From NCBI GenBank assembly GCA_911728435.2, contig OU452206.1, positions 6,974,297 through 7,038,296 of the forward strand: a stretch of DNA of 64,000 bases, written 5' to 3'. The notes below the pieces were generated by a model that searched no databases, was not told the origin of the DNA, and was given only the letters and a program-made list of their open reading frames with translations. The stretch is from Apoderus coryli. Lineage: Eukaryota > Arthropoda > Insecta > Coleoptera > Attelabidae. This document shows, in pieces, positions 20,760 through 32,761 of this stretch. A program made the translations under genes and the position numbers. How positions within the stretch are numbered: the first letter of the stretch is position 1; each line of letters opens with the position of its first letter.

Positions 20760-21840
20760 CAATGAGAGCTTATCAGTGGAGTAAGTACACATTTTAAACG
20801 AAGTTCATAGATAAATTTAGCGTTAACTACCAAAAGTCTGTTTAATAGTAGGTGACTGAAAACGTATACGTGGGCGGCATGAAAAGTTTCCGTGAATGAT
20901 TCCATTTTGTTTTTCAATATATTCCTGCCCAAGAGAAACACTATTTTTATAACGGTGCTTTAATCCATTATTAAAGTACGATTTACCAGGCTTTTCCAAT
21001 TACGCATTTACAAGATATGGATGACGTTCCCGTTGTCCTGAAACTTTGTATCTCCGACCATTTTTATGGGGTTACAAATGATAGTGACTGTTCTAAAAAG
21101 GTTGGGTAAATTGAACTTCAATTCGTTGATTTTAGCCATTTCAAGTACCGGCGTATATGGCCATTACGAGTAAGTTAAATGACGTAGTTTTTATATATTC
21201 CTTTTTAAAACGTTGCAATACCTCTGCGTAATATTGACCAGTGAAGCTTGTGTCCTTTTGAAAATAATGAATAACGCTACACAAAACAATTATTGTCATA
21301 ACCTTATTCGCCGACAAAATTGTTTTTGTTGTTGTATTGTTTTGTGGCCGTACCTCGTAGTTCAATTCAAACAAATAAGCCATAGCTATTTGAGAGGAAT
21401 CAGCTAGCGCTTTTTTGTAAGAAAAAAACTTTTCCTTCAATTCTTTGTTAAATCTGGTTAATATATCACTATTGTCAAAGATTAATGTACAATTAATCTT
21501 TGCTATTTTAGTCCCCACGAACGTTCTTTCGTTCGCCAAATAGTTAATGTGGATCACACTTGCGAATCCCAAAAACCGGTCACTGTGACAACCCCGCCGG
21601 TAGGACCGTTTTGGCCCTCTTTGGGGCTTTTTTGAAGGGAAAAAGTAGTGAACCCATCTTTCGTCCACAATTAGGTGCGTACAGCATATGAATAAGTGTC
21701 CACAGTCAGTAAACGTGGTACGTAGGCTGACAGGTTTTTGCATATCCAAGTGTTCGTGCCCCATGTTTTCCACAGGTTCTAATGCCAAGGCATTTATGGA
21801 ATTTTTTACACATTGAGTAGCAAGTAGGGATAGCAACCGA
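20760..21840 (-). pseudogene. Mellifera-like mariner remnant with internal duplication
   Basis: The minus-strand frame 21836-21141 (231 codons) first reads a mariner segment through a HINYL region to SSQIAMAYLFELNYE. It then restarts with an earlier mariner segment, ILSANKVMTIIVL through TGQYYAEVLQRFKKEY, where the family has SAGKVM and TGxYYAxLLxRFKEE. Past 21140 the second copy continues with MAKINELKF and then EYIEKQNG-like C-terminal residues. The catalytic region is degraded. It looks like two overlapping mariner pieces fused by recombination. Confidence 0.65.
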
Positions 21841-21969
21841 TAATGAAGGGTGCAGTGGCGACGCGTGACTTTCTAAAGTGTTACTAAAACCAGATGTGAA
21901 AAAGCTTACCTTTAAAAAAAAGATTATTTTGAACCTTTCAAATACAATTTTTTGCTTATTTTAGGTATT

Positions 21970-22191
21970 TTATTTAAACTTATAAGCTTGGTTAAGACAA
22001 CTTTCGATTATTGTTTTGAGAAACTGAATCAAATTGGCTACACATCTAACATAAAACGGAGAAATTTCATGTCTCCTCTTTAGAACTCTAAAACTATTTA
22101 AATCGTTGACTCCGCTACTGGTCCACGCATTTTTTCTATAGAAAACAGACGACACGGCCAACAATACAGTGTATTTTTCTTGCAACCACAT
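21970..22191 (-). pseudogene. hAT transposase N-terminal remnant
   Basis: The residues KNAWTSSGVNDLNSF resemble the WxxxGxNDW region just after the TTF-type zinc finger of ZMYM1-like hAT transposases, where it is followed by a helical segment. Everything else of the transposase is lost. Confidence 0.5.
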
Positions 22192-22316
22192 AACCCAGGG
22201 TTTTCACTACCTATGTCAAATAAATTTAAAATATCGAACTACTTTTTTGATTTTTAAATTATTTAAAATACCTAGGTGTTAGTTGGTCTTCCATTTCCAA
22301 TATATATACGCATTTT

Positions 22317-22508
22317 GTTTATAATAATCATAATAATGACTTTATTGGAATATATATATATATATATATCATATTACAACAGGCGAAGTTGAAGTTTAGC
22401 TTCCTATCTTAACCTAATTATTTTACCTGCGGCAATACATTGGAATTAATTGTACATTTGACCTGAACTCGCCCATGAATAAAGACATTTATTATTATTA
22501 TTATTATA
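22317..22508. mobile_element. Two LINE 3' ends, tail to tail, nested in the hAT
   Basis: 22425-22317 on the minus strand matches the 3' UTR of the LINE at 50.4-52.1 kb (TAGGTTAAG ... GCTAAACTTC...TTCGCC) and ends in a TTATTATGATTATTAT tail. 22440-22508 on the plus strand ends in AATAAAGACA and a (TTA)n tail. A (TA)n tract separates the matching blocks. Confidence 0.6.
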
Positions 22509-22823
22509 TACCTATAAGCAAAAATTTTTACAAAGTAACAAAAAATAAAGTGCTCTGGTCGTTCACAATTAATTAAAAAAGCAAAAAATAGACAGTTAGT
22601 TATAGATAAATATCTCAACTACGAAATGCATAATCCAGACAATATAGAGCGAACTATATCCGGGGATTTGGTTAATTTCATTGATTAATTACTGAATTAC
22701 TGTTGGTAAAAAAATAAATAAAATTATTTTACAGTTAGTAGTCATAAAATATTTATTTTCAAGATTTTTAACGGTTACCAATGGTAACAGTGGTTACATG
22801 GATGCTTCGCCACTGGAAGGGTG

Positions 22824-24165
22824 CCAAATATTTAACACATTTAGTTCGGACATTTATGCATATGCTTTAATTTATTTACGCAGAGTAATTTTACAATATT
22901 TAATTTTTGCAAATTCACCTAAATAAAGTCAAGGGTTGTCGAAATATTTACGGTTGAGAAGAACAAACCGCACTCCTAAAAAAATATTGAATTGAAAAAT
23001 TTGTAACCGTTCTATCAACCAATTACATTTTGTTATTTATTGTCATGTGACGGAATTCATCCAATCATTTCTATATTTAACTGAAAACTACTCTAGGGTA
23101 GTTTTCCATCACTATGACACCCTGATTGTTAAAAAAAACTTTGACCGACTCTTGATATTTCCATTGTCATAAAATTATCTCGTTTATTATCAACGCCATG
23201 GGGATATTATAGCTGAAAGTTTCCTTTGTTTTCAGATCGATTGCCTTGTTTGTCGTAAGAGTTAAACTTGTCGAAACAACATGGATAATTTAAGGGTGTT
23301 TCATATGAAACACATAATTATGTAATTACGTTTATGACTACACCATCGACCCTGTATACGTTTCTTTACATCAAAAACGGCCAACATAACATAATAAATA
23401 TAATATAATAAAAATAAATATATAAGAGTTAATAGTAAATAGAATTTGTCCAACAGATACAAAGCTATAAATGTTTAAATAAAAGGACTACTTTATTTTA
23501 ACACTCACATTATAATGTACACCAAAGTTGCTATTAAACTCTGACACATAAAAGCATCAAATCTTTTATTACAAAAAATTGAGTACTTTTACTGCTTCTT
23601 TTTGGCCGGCTTCGAAAATTGATTTCTAACAAAATTAATCTCCATCAGCATGTCATTTTTTAATTCTGTCTGCAAACGGGAAACATGCTTACAACATCTA
23701 GAAGCGGTCATAATATTTTAAAAAACGGCTGGTAAATAAGCTTTTCACTAGAGCAGAATATTTAGCAACGGGATTAAGCTTTTAATGAAACTTGACGTTC
23801 TAAAAACTTTTTTGAATATTTTTACATATTTATTAATAAGCAGGTGTACATATTTGCATTCAAATATTGAAAAGAATAAAGTTACCGCTAAAACCATTCC
23901 TCATAGCTAAAATTTATATTTCGGGTTGTTTGCTGCTCTTTCATGTTAAAATACGTCATAACTAATTTAGCAATTATTGTTGATACGAAAGATTGTGTCG
24001 TAAGAATTGGTATGTTTCAAATGATCTACGGAAAATGATGATAAACGCATTTGCGCATTGCGCTCAGGTAAAAAAAAAATGATTATTTTGAATGGAAATA
24101 GCTTGGAGGAATTACGCGGAGGCACTAATCAAGAATCTTCGTACAAATAACCCCACAATCACTTC
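22824..24165. other. AT-rich stretch, nothing recognised
   Basis: No coding sequence or paired termini are seen. Low-complexity AATATAATAATAAA sequence lies near 23390-23430. Confidence 0.4.
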
Positions 24166-24169
24166 GAAA

Positions 24170-25590
24170 ATATGAGCGGTCCCGAAATTCTTGTCTTGAA
24201 TCTGAAGTCAAATACGCAATAAATTATATGGAGAATGGTAGAAGTCCGGGTCATCACGAAGCAGAAGTTTTGAAACAAGTAAATGTCAAACATCTTACAT
24301 ATCTCTTCAACATAATATATGATTCTCGACAAATCCCCAAGGCCTGGAGTGGTGACACGCTTTTTGGATTTATCAAGGGACTTGGCACTAGAGAAGCTCT
24401 CTTCTCAATGAAATTGCTGGTTTAGAAATGCTATGACCAAAGGTATTTGTCTGCTTTATCGACTATCAAAAAGCTTTTGATAATGTAAAGCACGTGCCAC
24501 TGCTGGAAAGATTATAGGAGATCGGTTTAGATGATAAGGATGTTACAGTAATAAATGTATTGTATTGAAAACAAATGGCCGAAGTCCGTATTAATGGCGA
24601 GCTATCAAGGGAGACTGTTGCAATTTGAAAAGGAGTCCGTCAGGGATGTGTACTGTCATCTATTCTGTTTGTGTGGAAAAAATCTTTCAACTGGCATTAG
24701 AAAATAAAACTCGAGGTATCGAAGTCAATGGCGTCCCAGTTATTAATATCCGCTACGCAGATAATACCGCGATCCTGGCTTACTTGAACACCTCCAGTCA
24801 ATACTAAATAAAATCAATACTAAATAAAATGCGGTGAAAAGTTCGGACTACATATAAATATTACCAAAACAAAAATGATAATAGTCATATCAAGATCAAC
24901 GGAGAAAATATTGAACGTGTCGTCGCCAAATTTACCTATCTTGGAGCGTCTCTAAATGAAAAGTGGGAATGTGATGAAGAAAAATTGTTTTCAGCTCCAT
25001 TGTGCATATCAATTCAGTATTATGTTATGTATTTATGATATTCTGACTTAATCTGTACGTTGTTATGATTTGAATGCAAATAAATGTATTATTATTATTA
25101 TTAAGTGCATGGAAGAATTGGCCTCGCGAAAACAACCTCCATTAAACTTAAGAATATAATTCCTGGGCAAATAAAGCCAGAACGCTAAATCGGATCGAAG
25201 CTTTTGAGTTGTGGACACTCCGCCGGTTGCTGCGTATTCCCTGGACAACCCACACAACTAATAATGAAGTTCGACGAAGAGCTGATATAGAAAGACATCT
25301 AATGGACACTGTAAAAAAACGTAAAGTGTCATATCTGGGGGATATACTGAGAGGACCCCGCTACTGCATACCAAAGCTAGTACTGCAAGGAAAAATCGAG
25401 GGTAGAAGGGGACCAGGTCGAAAATAGCACTCTTAGCTTATATAAGACACTGGTGTGGTATACTAGACGCCGGCCGCAACCATTTTTAGAGAGGCTGATG
25501 AGGGCACTCTGGCTATTCTGTGACCATGAAATGGACAAATAATGATCGCCGACGTGCGGCATAGCACATGACACCCAACGAAGAAGAAGA
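24170..25590 (+). pseudogene. Degenerate LINE (endonuclease/RT type), 5'-truncated
   Basis: Pieces in order on the plus strand: an EVKYAINYMENGRSPGH block, LFNIIYDSRQIPKAW, GFIKGLGTREALF, KGVRQGCVLSSILF, IRYADNTAILAY (YADD changed to YADN), then the C-terminal MWTLRRLLRIPWT with SYLGDILRGPRY and KIEGRRGPGR. The GFRKGLGTREALF and RQGCVLSP-type motifs point to the family often annotated as insect endonuclease-reverse transcriptase, different from the CR1-like LINE at 7-11 kb. There are many stops. The copy ends near a GAAGAAGAAGA run at 25580. Confidence 0.75.
24985..25105 (+). mobile_element. LINE 3' UTR fragment nested in the degenerate LINE
   Basis: A non-coding insert ending in AATAAATG and a TTATTATTATTATTA tail interrupts the coding remnant between the RT and its C-terminal part. 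Confidence 0.5.
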
Positions 25591-25937
25591 TGAAAATATA
25601 CGTTTTGGGGTGCCATTATTACGAGGAAATCATTTTTGGGAAAATAGAGAATATTTGTTCCATATTTTGTTTTGTTGTGATCGTTGGTGTAGACGAATTA
25701 CTTGTAACAAATAAATAATGTTAAATTGACAAAAACTTATTTCCTGAACAAAGAAACGAACCTTAATAATAATGCATCGTAAATATATTATTATTATTTT
25801 TTAGGAAAATTAAACTCTGTCGCATCCACTAATTTATATTTTTAATCTCATTTTCTACTAGCAACATGTTTCAGTCCTAGCAAGGGTCATGTTCAGTTGA
25901 ATTACAATTACATAATATAACTAAAATAAAGAAACAC

Positions 25938-26033
25938 CAGTATAAACGCAGCTCACGAGAAAAGCTGTAGCCTTATTATCTTACCTCAGTAGAAATAAGG
26001 CTACAACGTTTCTTGTAAGCTGCGTTTATACTG
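25938..26033. repeat. Hairpin element, 40-bp arms
   Basis: 25938-25977 (CAGTATAAACGCAGCTCACG ... GCTGTAGCCTTATT) pairs with 25994-26033 (AATAAGGCTACA ... TAAGCTGCGTTTATACTG) with few mismatches and a 16-bp loop. It is non-coding. Confidence 0.8.
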
Positions 26034-26201
26034 ACATTCATAGCAATATGGACTAATTTCTCAGTATTATTTTTTTGATGTTTTATTTTTATTTTAATAA
26101 ATTTGTTCTTCTTTGGAGTTTTAGAAATATTATTTTAGGGATGTTGAAGTTGAAGGAAACATTTTGAACTCAAAGTCAAACCAAAAATATGTGTATGTAT
26201 A

Positions 26202-26575
26202 CAAGGTGTGTCTGAAATAGGTGGTCAAAATTCGCCACATTTTTGACACAAATGGACTAAAAGTCACAAGAAAAAAAAAGTTAGGTTATAATTAAGGCAA
26301 GGGTCCCTCCCGTTTACCCGGCTATGGTCATCCTTTTTTATTCAATTTCATGTCAGTTTACGACATTTATCTAGGTGAATAAATATGCTATTTGATTAAT
26401 TCGTCTTTATTCGTTTCGAAAATATTTCAAGAAAATCGTCCTCAGGCAGTCATTTTTAACACCCTGTATCTTTGTAAATAAGAACTTTTCAAAAAATTAC
26501 AGTTTAGGTTTTTTTCATGATTAGACGTCCCCAATTCGCTCACAAATTTTAATCACCTATTTTAGAAACACCTTG
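26202..26575. mobile_element. TA-flanked MITE of 374 bp
   Basis: CAAGGTGTGTCTGAAATAGGTG at the left end pairs with CACCTATTTTAGAAACACCTTG at the right end; both are flanked by TA. This is the mariner/IS630 target and terminus style seen elsewhere in the window. An internal ACACCCTGTA copy sits at about 26459. Confidence 0.7.
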
Positions 26576-26589
26576 TAAGTATATTGATT

Positions 26590-27760
26590 TCTTTTGGAAT
26601 AAAATACCTATTGTTTTAGACAACATACTCGAAAATGCTGAGGAAGCTCAACAAAATAATAAATTCTACGATAAAGGTAGAGTTTTTTGATATGAAAATA
26701 CCAAAAAGAATTGTTATCTAAAATAACAGAATCTGGAATCAAATGTCCAATTTGGATATATTAGGCTGCATTTAAGTTAGTAACTACGAGTATATAATAT
26801 ATTTGCCAAATTTGGCATTAACAAATAAAGCGCAAAAATTTTGAATGCATACAAGCAATTTATTGTACCTCAATTTTATTAATTAAAATTTAAAAATTGT
26901 ATTATTATCCGAGAGAAAAACAATTAAAACTAAGCTAGTTATTTGCCAGCTGAGTCATGCATCAACTGCAGCGCCAACCAATTCCTATATTATGTCTGTG
27001 ACCATCAAAACTATGTAGATTTTCTAAGTTAGCTTCTCCGCTTACAGGACAACAGACGGAATAGCAATATCTCGGCTTAAAAGACAGCCGAGATAATCCT
27101 GGTTTTACCAAAATGCGCAACTATCAATAATACTATTCAATCTCCAAGCGTTTCTTCAATCACGTCCCAATTTTATTATTATTTAATTTATCCATTTGGA
27201 TGATACACACTGTGTGTTATAAACTACATTCATATATATAAAACTTTTTATGATAGCAGACAGGGAAATACTGGAACGCAGAGGTGATAATTAACATTTT
27301 TAACAAACCTGCTCTTTTGGTAACAGATCTGCTAATGGTATAGAAGCGGCATGCATGCAATACGTATTCAAATTTTGTGTAAATGTTTTCTAAAAAAATT
27401 GGAGTAATATGCCGTGTTTTTGGTACAAAAAAGTGTTGACAAAAATAAATCATAAAAATCTGTCTGGCTTAGCGGCCATAAATATTTGCATTTTACAGAG
27501 GCGTTAAGTTATATAAATGTGAATTATCCAATATGTAATACCATATGGATAATTTACTTTGTTTTACTTTCCCGAACAGGGAATGTATTTTGCACGCGGA
27601 AAAAAAATTGAGATAAAAAGACGGATATAACCATTTTGAAGTTCCCTGAGACGATTAAGAGCATTTTCAGATGGAAGTCTGTCTATCCCCACAGATACAT
27701 ACACACGTATGAAACCATTAGTTTTTGGTTGAAATTGAGTGATATATCATTTTAAAGCAC
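26590..27760. other. Non-coding AT-rich stretch
   Basis: No gene is seen. Short hairpins occur at about 27070-27097 (ATCTCGGCT facing AGCCGAGAT) and at 27525-27555 around GAATTATCC and GGATAATT. Confidence 0.4.
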
Positions 27761-27762
27761 TT

Positions 27763-28917
27763 CCCAATAAACACATATAGGTAAATTAAACGTTGATTCA
27801 ACGTGTCAGTCGTTGATAATTGGTCTTAAGTTAGAAAAGTGACGGTTTATTTTAAGTTTAATTTTACACCGTTCAGTTTAAACGTTATAGACATGTGTTT
27901 TTATTATCTAAATACAACTACGTGCATTAATTATGTTTAATTAACGTTGTATATGTATTACAAATAAACCATAAAATAAAAACTTATGTTTTAGGTGTTT
28001 TTTAAACGCGTGTCAAACATTGTCAAAATTAAAAACGTTTGTAAAACGTTCTTTATTTAATTTATAATAAACCGGTATATATAGCTAAAATAACGTTAGA
28101 AAATATTCATTAGAAATGCATAATTTTTAGAGGCGACAATAAAAACGTTAAAATGACGTTTTTTAAGTATTTTATAATAATCCGAAAATTACAGTCAAGG
28201 TAACGTGTAAAATAAACCAAAAAGCCGTTTGTTTTTTTTTTGTGTTATTCAATATTTTTATATAAAATATTGTCAAAAAGAAATTACAAAAATTATACGA
28301 TACAACGTAAGTTTCGGCGACAGAAAGCGGCATAGTTCGTCGAAACTTGCATTATTGTGTCGTATAATTTTGTAAGTTATATTTGACCACAATATTTAAT
28401 ATTAAAAAACACCCAAATGTTTATATTTTTTGGTTTAACTATTTAACAAAAAGGGCATTATTTGTTCATCAAACTTCTGTATCAACTCAACAATGGAAAT
28501 CTGGTAGTTTTATTGATTTATTCCATACATTTTAACAACGTATATTTCACGTTACAAAAATATATAAAAGCAACTTTAAATAACCTGAAATCAATCGTTA
28601 TTTAAATGTCTCTAAAATGCGTAATTAATACGATTACACAAACGTTTTTTTAAAGCTAATAATTAACGTTTGTGTAATCGTATTATTAACGTATTTTAGA
28701 AACGTATAAATAACGTTTGATTTCACAGTTGAATATATATACATAAATACGTTCAATACACGTTTTTTAAAGCATTTAACCAACGTTTCGTTATTCGTGT
28801 TCTGTAACGTGAAAAACTGCGACATATCAAAGTCAAATGTACGTATCTAATGTACCTTTTTCTGGAAAGGTGTTTTGTAATGATAAACGTTAAATAAACG
28901 TATGTGTGTTTACTGGG
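27763..28917. mobile_element. ACGT-rich TIR element, about 1.15 kb
   Basis: It begins CCCAATAAACACATATA and ends TATGTGTGTTTACTGGG, imperfect inverted termini of about 30 bp that run into AACGTT on both sides. The interior holds over twenty ACGT cores, mostly as AACGTT or AACGTTT. Two internal hairpins are visible: 28288-28370 (AATTATACGATACAACG facing its complement) and 28628-28687 (TACGATTACACAAACGTT facing AACGTTTGTGTAATCGTA). It has no coding capacity. The superfamily and target duplication length are unclear. Confidence 0.7.
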
Positions 28918-29049
28918 TTTGTATCTGCTTTACAGCGATAGGTTTATTTTGATATTTGCCCTCATAATTCTCGAGAAAATTGCATTTAAAATTTCACCAA
29001 TTAGTAGTTGGAACCTATATTATTATAATTAAAATACAATATATCTATC

Positions 29050-29215
29050 CAGGTTTCTGTGGCATCGTTGGTAGGGCGTTCGCTTCGCATGTGGAAGGTC
29101 ATGGGTTGGAATCTCAGCTCTGGCAATACTTTTTTTTCTGATTTTTGAATAATGTAGTTAGTTTGTTACGTTAGTTTCTTGGTAATAATGAAAATAATAC
29201 AATAATAATAATAAT
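29050..29215 (+). mobile_element. tRNA(Ala)-derived SINE or tRNA pseudogene
   Basis: 29059-29126 resembles a tRNA: a D-arm/A-box-like TGGCATCGTTGGTAGGGCG, an anticodon loop TTCGCAT with CGC (Ala), and a B-box-like GGTTGGAATCTC. The acceptor stem does not pair well. An (T)8 run follows at 29130, and the unit ends in an (AAT)n run near 29198-29213, as many insect SINEs do. Confidence 0.55.
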
Positions 29216-29683
29216 AATTTAAAATTCTGTTTCGTTACGCAGGTCATATATTTTTGACTATATTATAACTTGTCGGCAAAGTTTTGGGGTGACACAACCG
29301 ATTTTTTTAGACTGAACTTTTATCAATATAGAGGTTGTGTCTATCCCAAACACATGTATAATTTTATATAGTTGATGAATCTTCAACTAGTAAATACAGT
29401 GCGCCGTTAACTTTTAGATGCCGCCCAGGAAACCTCTCATTCAAAATTTAGGGACAAGTCGTTTGTTTATAAATTGTATATTTGGAACTTAAGAGTGTAT
29501 TATTTACCCTACACTGCTCAGGCTGAAATGTGGGATCGGATGTAGCGGATGATGCTGTCCATTCTGTTGCTCATTTGCCCTTTCTCATCCTTTTTATCAG
29601 GATCAAAGTTAGTATAGTTTGTCTTGCCCGAACGCCACGCGAATTTTAAGCAAATTATTTTATATGTAGGTACATCGCATATA

Positions 29684-29874
29684 CAGGGTGCCCCAAAAAA
29701 ATTCTTCACCCTTTGGGGGTAGAATCTACGACCAAGAATAAGAGAAAAATCACTTATGTCACCCTATCTCGAAAATGATGCATTTTAGAGGGTAAGTTAA
29801 TAGAAACTTTTTTCCATACTTTTGGACGAGCTCTCACATCCTAAAGTCCTGCGTATATATCATGAAACACCCTG
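29684..29874. mobile_element. 191-bp MITE with CAGGGTG termini
   Basis: It begins CAGGGTGCCCC, ends GAAACACCCTG, and is flanked by TA on both sides. The terminal match is short, so its autonomous partner is unknown. Confidence 0.55.
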
Positions 29875-29879
29875 TATAT

Positions 29880-30900
29880 ATGTATATATACAAATTAAAA
29901 AAAAACGCATAAGAAAAATAAAATCCATGTATCTAAATACAAATGTGTTAAATATTTAAGTGACAATGATAAGCAAAGATACTCGTTTGTTCTACAATAT
30001 TCTGGCGCGCGTACGTCGATTCCATACCTCATACTGTAAGCGAGGCACATTCTACCAAATCAACACAGCGCTGCCTCGGACGAGGCACAGCAGACCAAAT
30101 CTGTACAGAGTCACCTAATTACAATTGTATAGCCAACGCGGTGTTGCCGGATGTATTTATTTACATCTGATCATAGGGGACATTTTAATATTCGTCACAA
30201 TATATACAGCCAGTCCTTTGTTATACACGTTTTGATGTTATATCGTTTGGATATTTTGTTGTAAAATAATTATTAAAATTTCGTTTTTTTTTATATCGGT
30301 AGTTAGAAGTTTATCTTTGGACCATAATAACAAAGTATTATTTGTTATTTGTTATTTTGAATTTAATTTTTGTTCTTTGTGAAGTAATTTAGGTAAGTAG
30401 TTTGTATTTATAACAGATAAATACGATTTTCTTTTTAAACAAGTATATTATTTGTTTAGCAGTTCACATTTATTTATCTAGATTATGATTTTAGAACCAA
30501 CGGATTTTAGGAATCTTAGAAATTAAAAATTTTATTAAATAAATATAATATGTATTTCCAAACTTTGTTTTTGATGACGTACCTAATATTTAAAAAAACA
30601 AACAAAATGGAACTGGAAATTGCGGCTTATTACTTGGGTATTTCGATAACAATTAAAGTTAAAATTAACAATTTAAACTGTAATGATTGAAAATATTCGC
30701 AATAACATTATATCAAAAAAATCAAAGCATTTATAGTAAATATATATTTAGAATAAACTTCGTCATACACTTTTTTTTTATTCCCGCAGTTTAGCCATCC
30801 ATTTTGATCATCTGCAGAATACACTAATATTATTTAACGAAAAGCGCATCGATACGTGATGCTTTCCTAAATAATATTTGCGGACCCTGTAGTACATTAC
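29880..30900. other. Non-coding AT-rich stretch
   Basis: No gene is seen. A locally GC-richer block at 30003-30130 contains two GAGGCACA copies about 40 bp apart. Confidence 0.4.
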
Positions 30901-30901
30901 A

Positions 30902-31243
30902 TTACAACATTCTTCTACTTGAAGTGCCTTCTCCATTCAATGAAGACCGGCAACAATTTTGGCAAATTCGTCTGTCTTGGGCTCGTCTTAGCAGGGAATT
31001 TGAATCTAAGCCTGTCCAATCCCTTATGTTTTTCAGGCAAGAGCACTGTCTACGTCCAGGACCACGTTTTCCCTCAATATTGCCCTTCATAATGAGTTGC
31101 AGAAATCTGTACTTGTCCTGTATCATGACATGGCCAAGGTAACCAGTCTTTCGCTTTTTATGGTCTGGAGAATTGTTCGATCCTTGTTCATCCGATGTAA
31201 GACCTCTTGATTGGTGATATTCTGCGATACACCCAAATCTCAA
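30902..31243 (-). pseudogene. LINE C-terminal fragment
   Basis: The minus strand encodes KKRKTGYLGHVMIQDKYRFL, then LIMKGNIEGKRGPGRR and LKNIRDWTG. This is the same C-terminal block as in the 24-25.6 kb LINE, so the two belong to one family. Only the last about 110 residues remain. Confidence 0.75.
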
Positions 31244-31249
31244 ATGCAG

Positions 31250-32760
31250 ATTTTGTTTCTGTAATCACCGGGCGCGTTACGTAATAGTAATGAGTGTATT
31301 AAAAAATCGATAATATAGTTTCTAATATTGTCGAGCTACTCACTTTTTAAATCGAAATATGTTGTGATAAAATATTGAACAATTTGACACTTGGAACTAT
31401 ATGGCAAGCTTGGTTATGGTAATGGCATCTAGGAAGTTAAATATTGGAAAATGAGTATCAGGTATAAGTCACTTTCATTTATAAGATTTTCAGATTAAAA
31501 GGTCCAATCCAATTTACTTTATTTTTTCGTACAAGCATATTGAATTGGAAGAAAACTGACATGAGTAATTACTGGTATTACGCAATGTACCTATGTAACC
31601 GTTTATTAACAGAGTCTGTATAGCAAAGTAAATGGAAACATTTTTGCTGATTACCTAGTAATTATATTATGACATATTTCACAATAAGCCCTTAGAAGCT
31701 TTTTTTATAAATCTTAATACAAACCTTTTTAAAAAAAATTAAATTTTCTTACTATCAACGTTAAATTTTCCTAGTTTGTCCATCATTATATTCATAATTT
31801 TTTGCCAATAAACACCTTGTTTAATATTCTGACAGAGAGCTTAATCATTTTAAATTTAAAATATGAAAACCAAATTTCTAATGTTTCGTTAAACCAAAGG
31901 TTAATTATTGTACAATGTGCTGTTTAACAAAAGTTGACCTACAAATTTATTTTACTATATTATGCAACTGCTCGCTAGCTTGTTTTCGTACTCGTATTTG
32001 AAATTAATAATATGAAAAACCTCTTTTCCTTGGCAGCAGAACAGCCAGGTACAGTACAACAAACGCTAGAAAAACAAAAATAAACAAAACCCGTTCTTTC
32101 TTTTGATATTTTACAATCCCGTTTTCTAATGCATTATGAACTCTGCTCAGCGATTTATATAAGAATGGGACCTGGGAAATAGAGAAATACCGACGACTGT
32201 TTAAATATTATTACAGCTATGCACGAGCTCGTGCTTGTTTGTTTCGAAAAAAGCAAACGAATTAGTAGCGAAGCGGAGTTGCCTAATAAAAGTTGATCGC
32301 ATTCGTTTATACGCATTAAGCACAGATTTTGTCTATGATTTTTAGCTCTCTATATCATATACTATGTAATATAATATGTACATTCAGGCTATTAGTTTCA
32401 TGAAACTTAGTTTTTTTTATTTTCAAAAATTAATAAATTATTATTTAATACAACAACAAAATATCGAATCGGTATAACACTGAAAAGTGTACAACAAAAG
32501 AGACCTCGTTGACTGAGATCGGTAGAGAGGCAATAAGGGCAACAAATAGGCGGGGACTCATAGTGACCCTTCTAGTCCTACTATATATTCGATGCTATTA
32601 GTTTCATGAAAAAATTCTGATCTCTCCATTATGATGTAGGTAATATTGTATGTATATGGAGGCTATTAGTTCCAGGATTTTTTGATCATTATATTGTCAC
32701 AATAAGATATCAAATATAAGAATATCAGTTTAATGGATAAAACAAGTAATCCCAAATTAT
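31250..32760. other. Non-coding stretch with a weak local repeat
   Basis: No gene is seen. GGCTATTAGTTTCATGAAA-like units recur near 32387, 32595 and 32660, and a 14-bp palindrome GCACGAGCTCGTGC lies at 32221-32234. Confidence 0.4.
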
Positions 32761-32761
32761 T

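Larger units (their letters stand above)
21853..22815. mobile_element. hAT element with perfect 8-bp target duplication
   Basis: The element begins CAGTGGCGACGCGTGAC and ends CTTCGCCACTG, and is flanked on both sides by GAAGGGTG (21845-21852, 22816-22823). At 963 bp it is non-autonomous. It retains a minus-strand coding remnant (22191-21970) and was itself invaded by LINE 3' ends. It inserted next to the mariner remnant. Confidence 0.85.

Noticed and set aside
25857..25915. Minus-strand CTGAACATGACCC...GAAACATGTTG as a hammerhead copy
   Set aside because: The invariant G8 position is lost and stem I is ambiguous; at best a dead relative.
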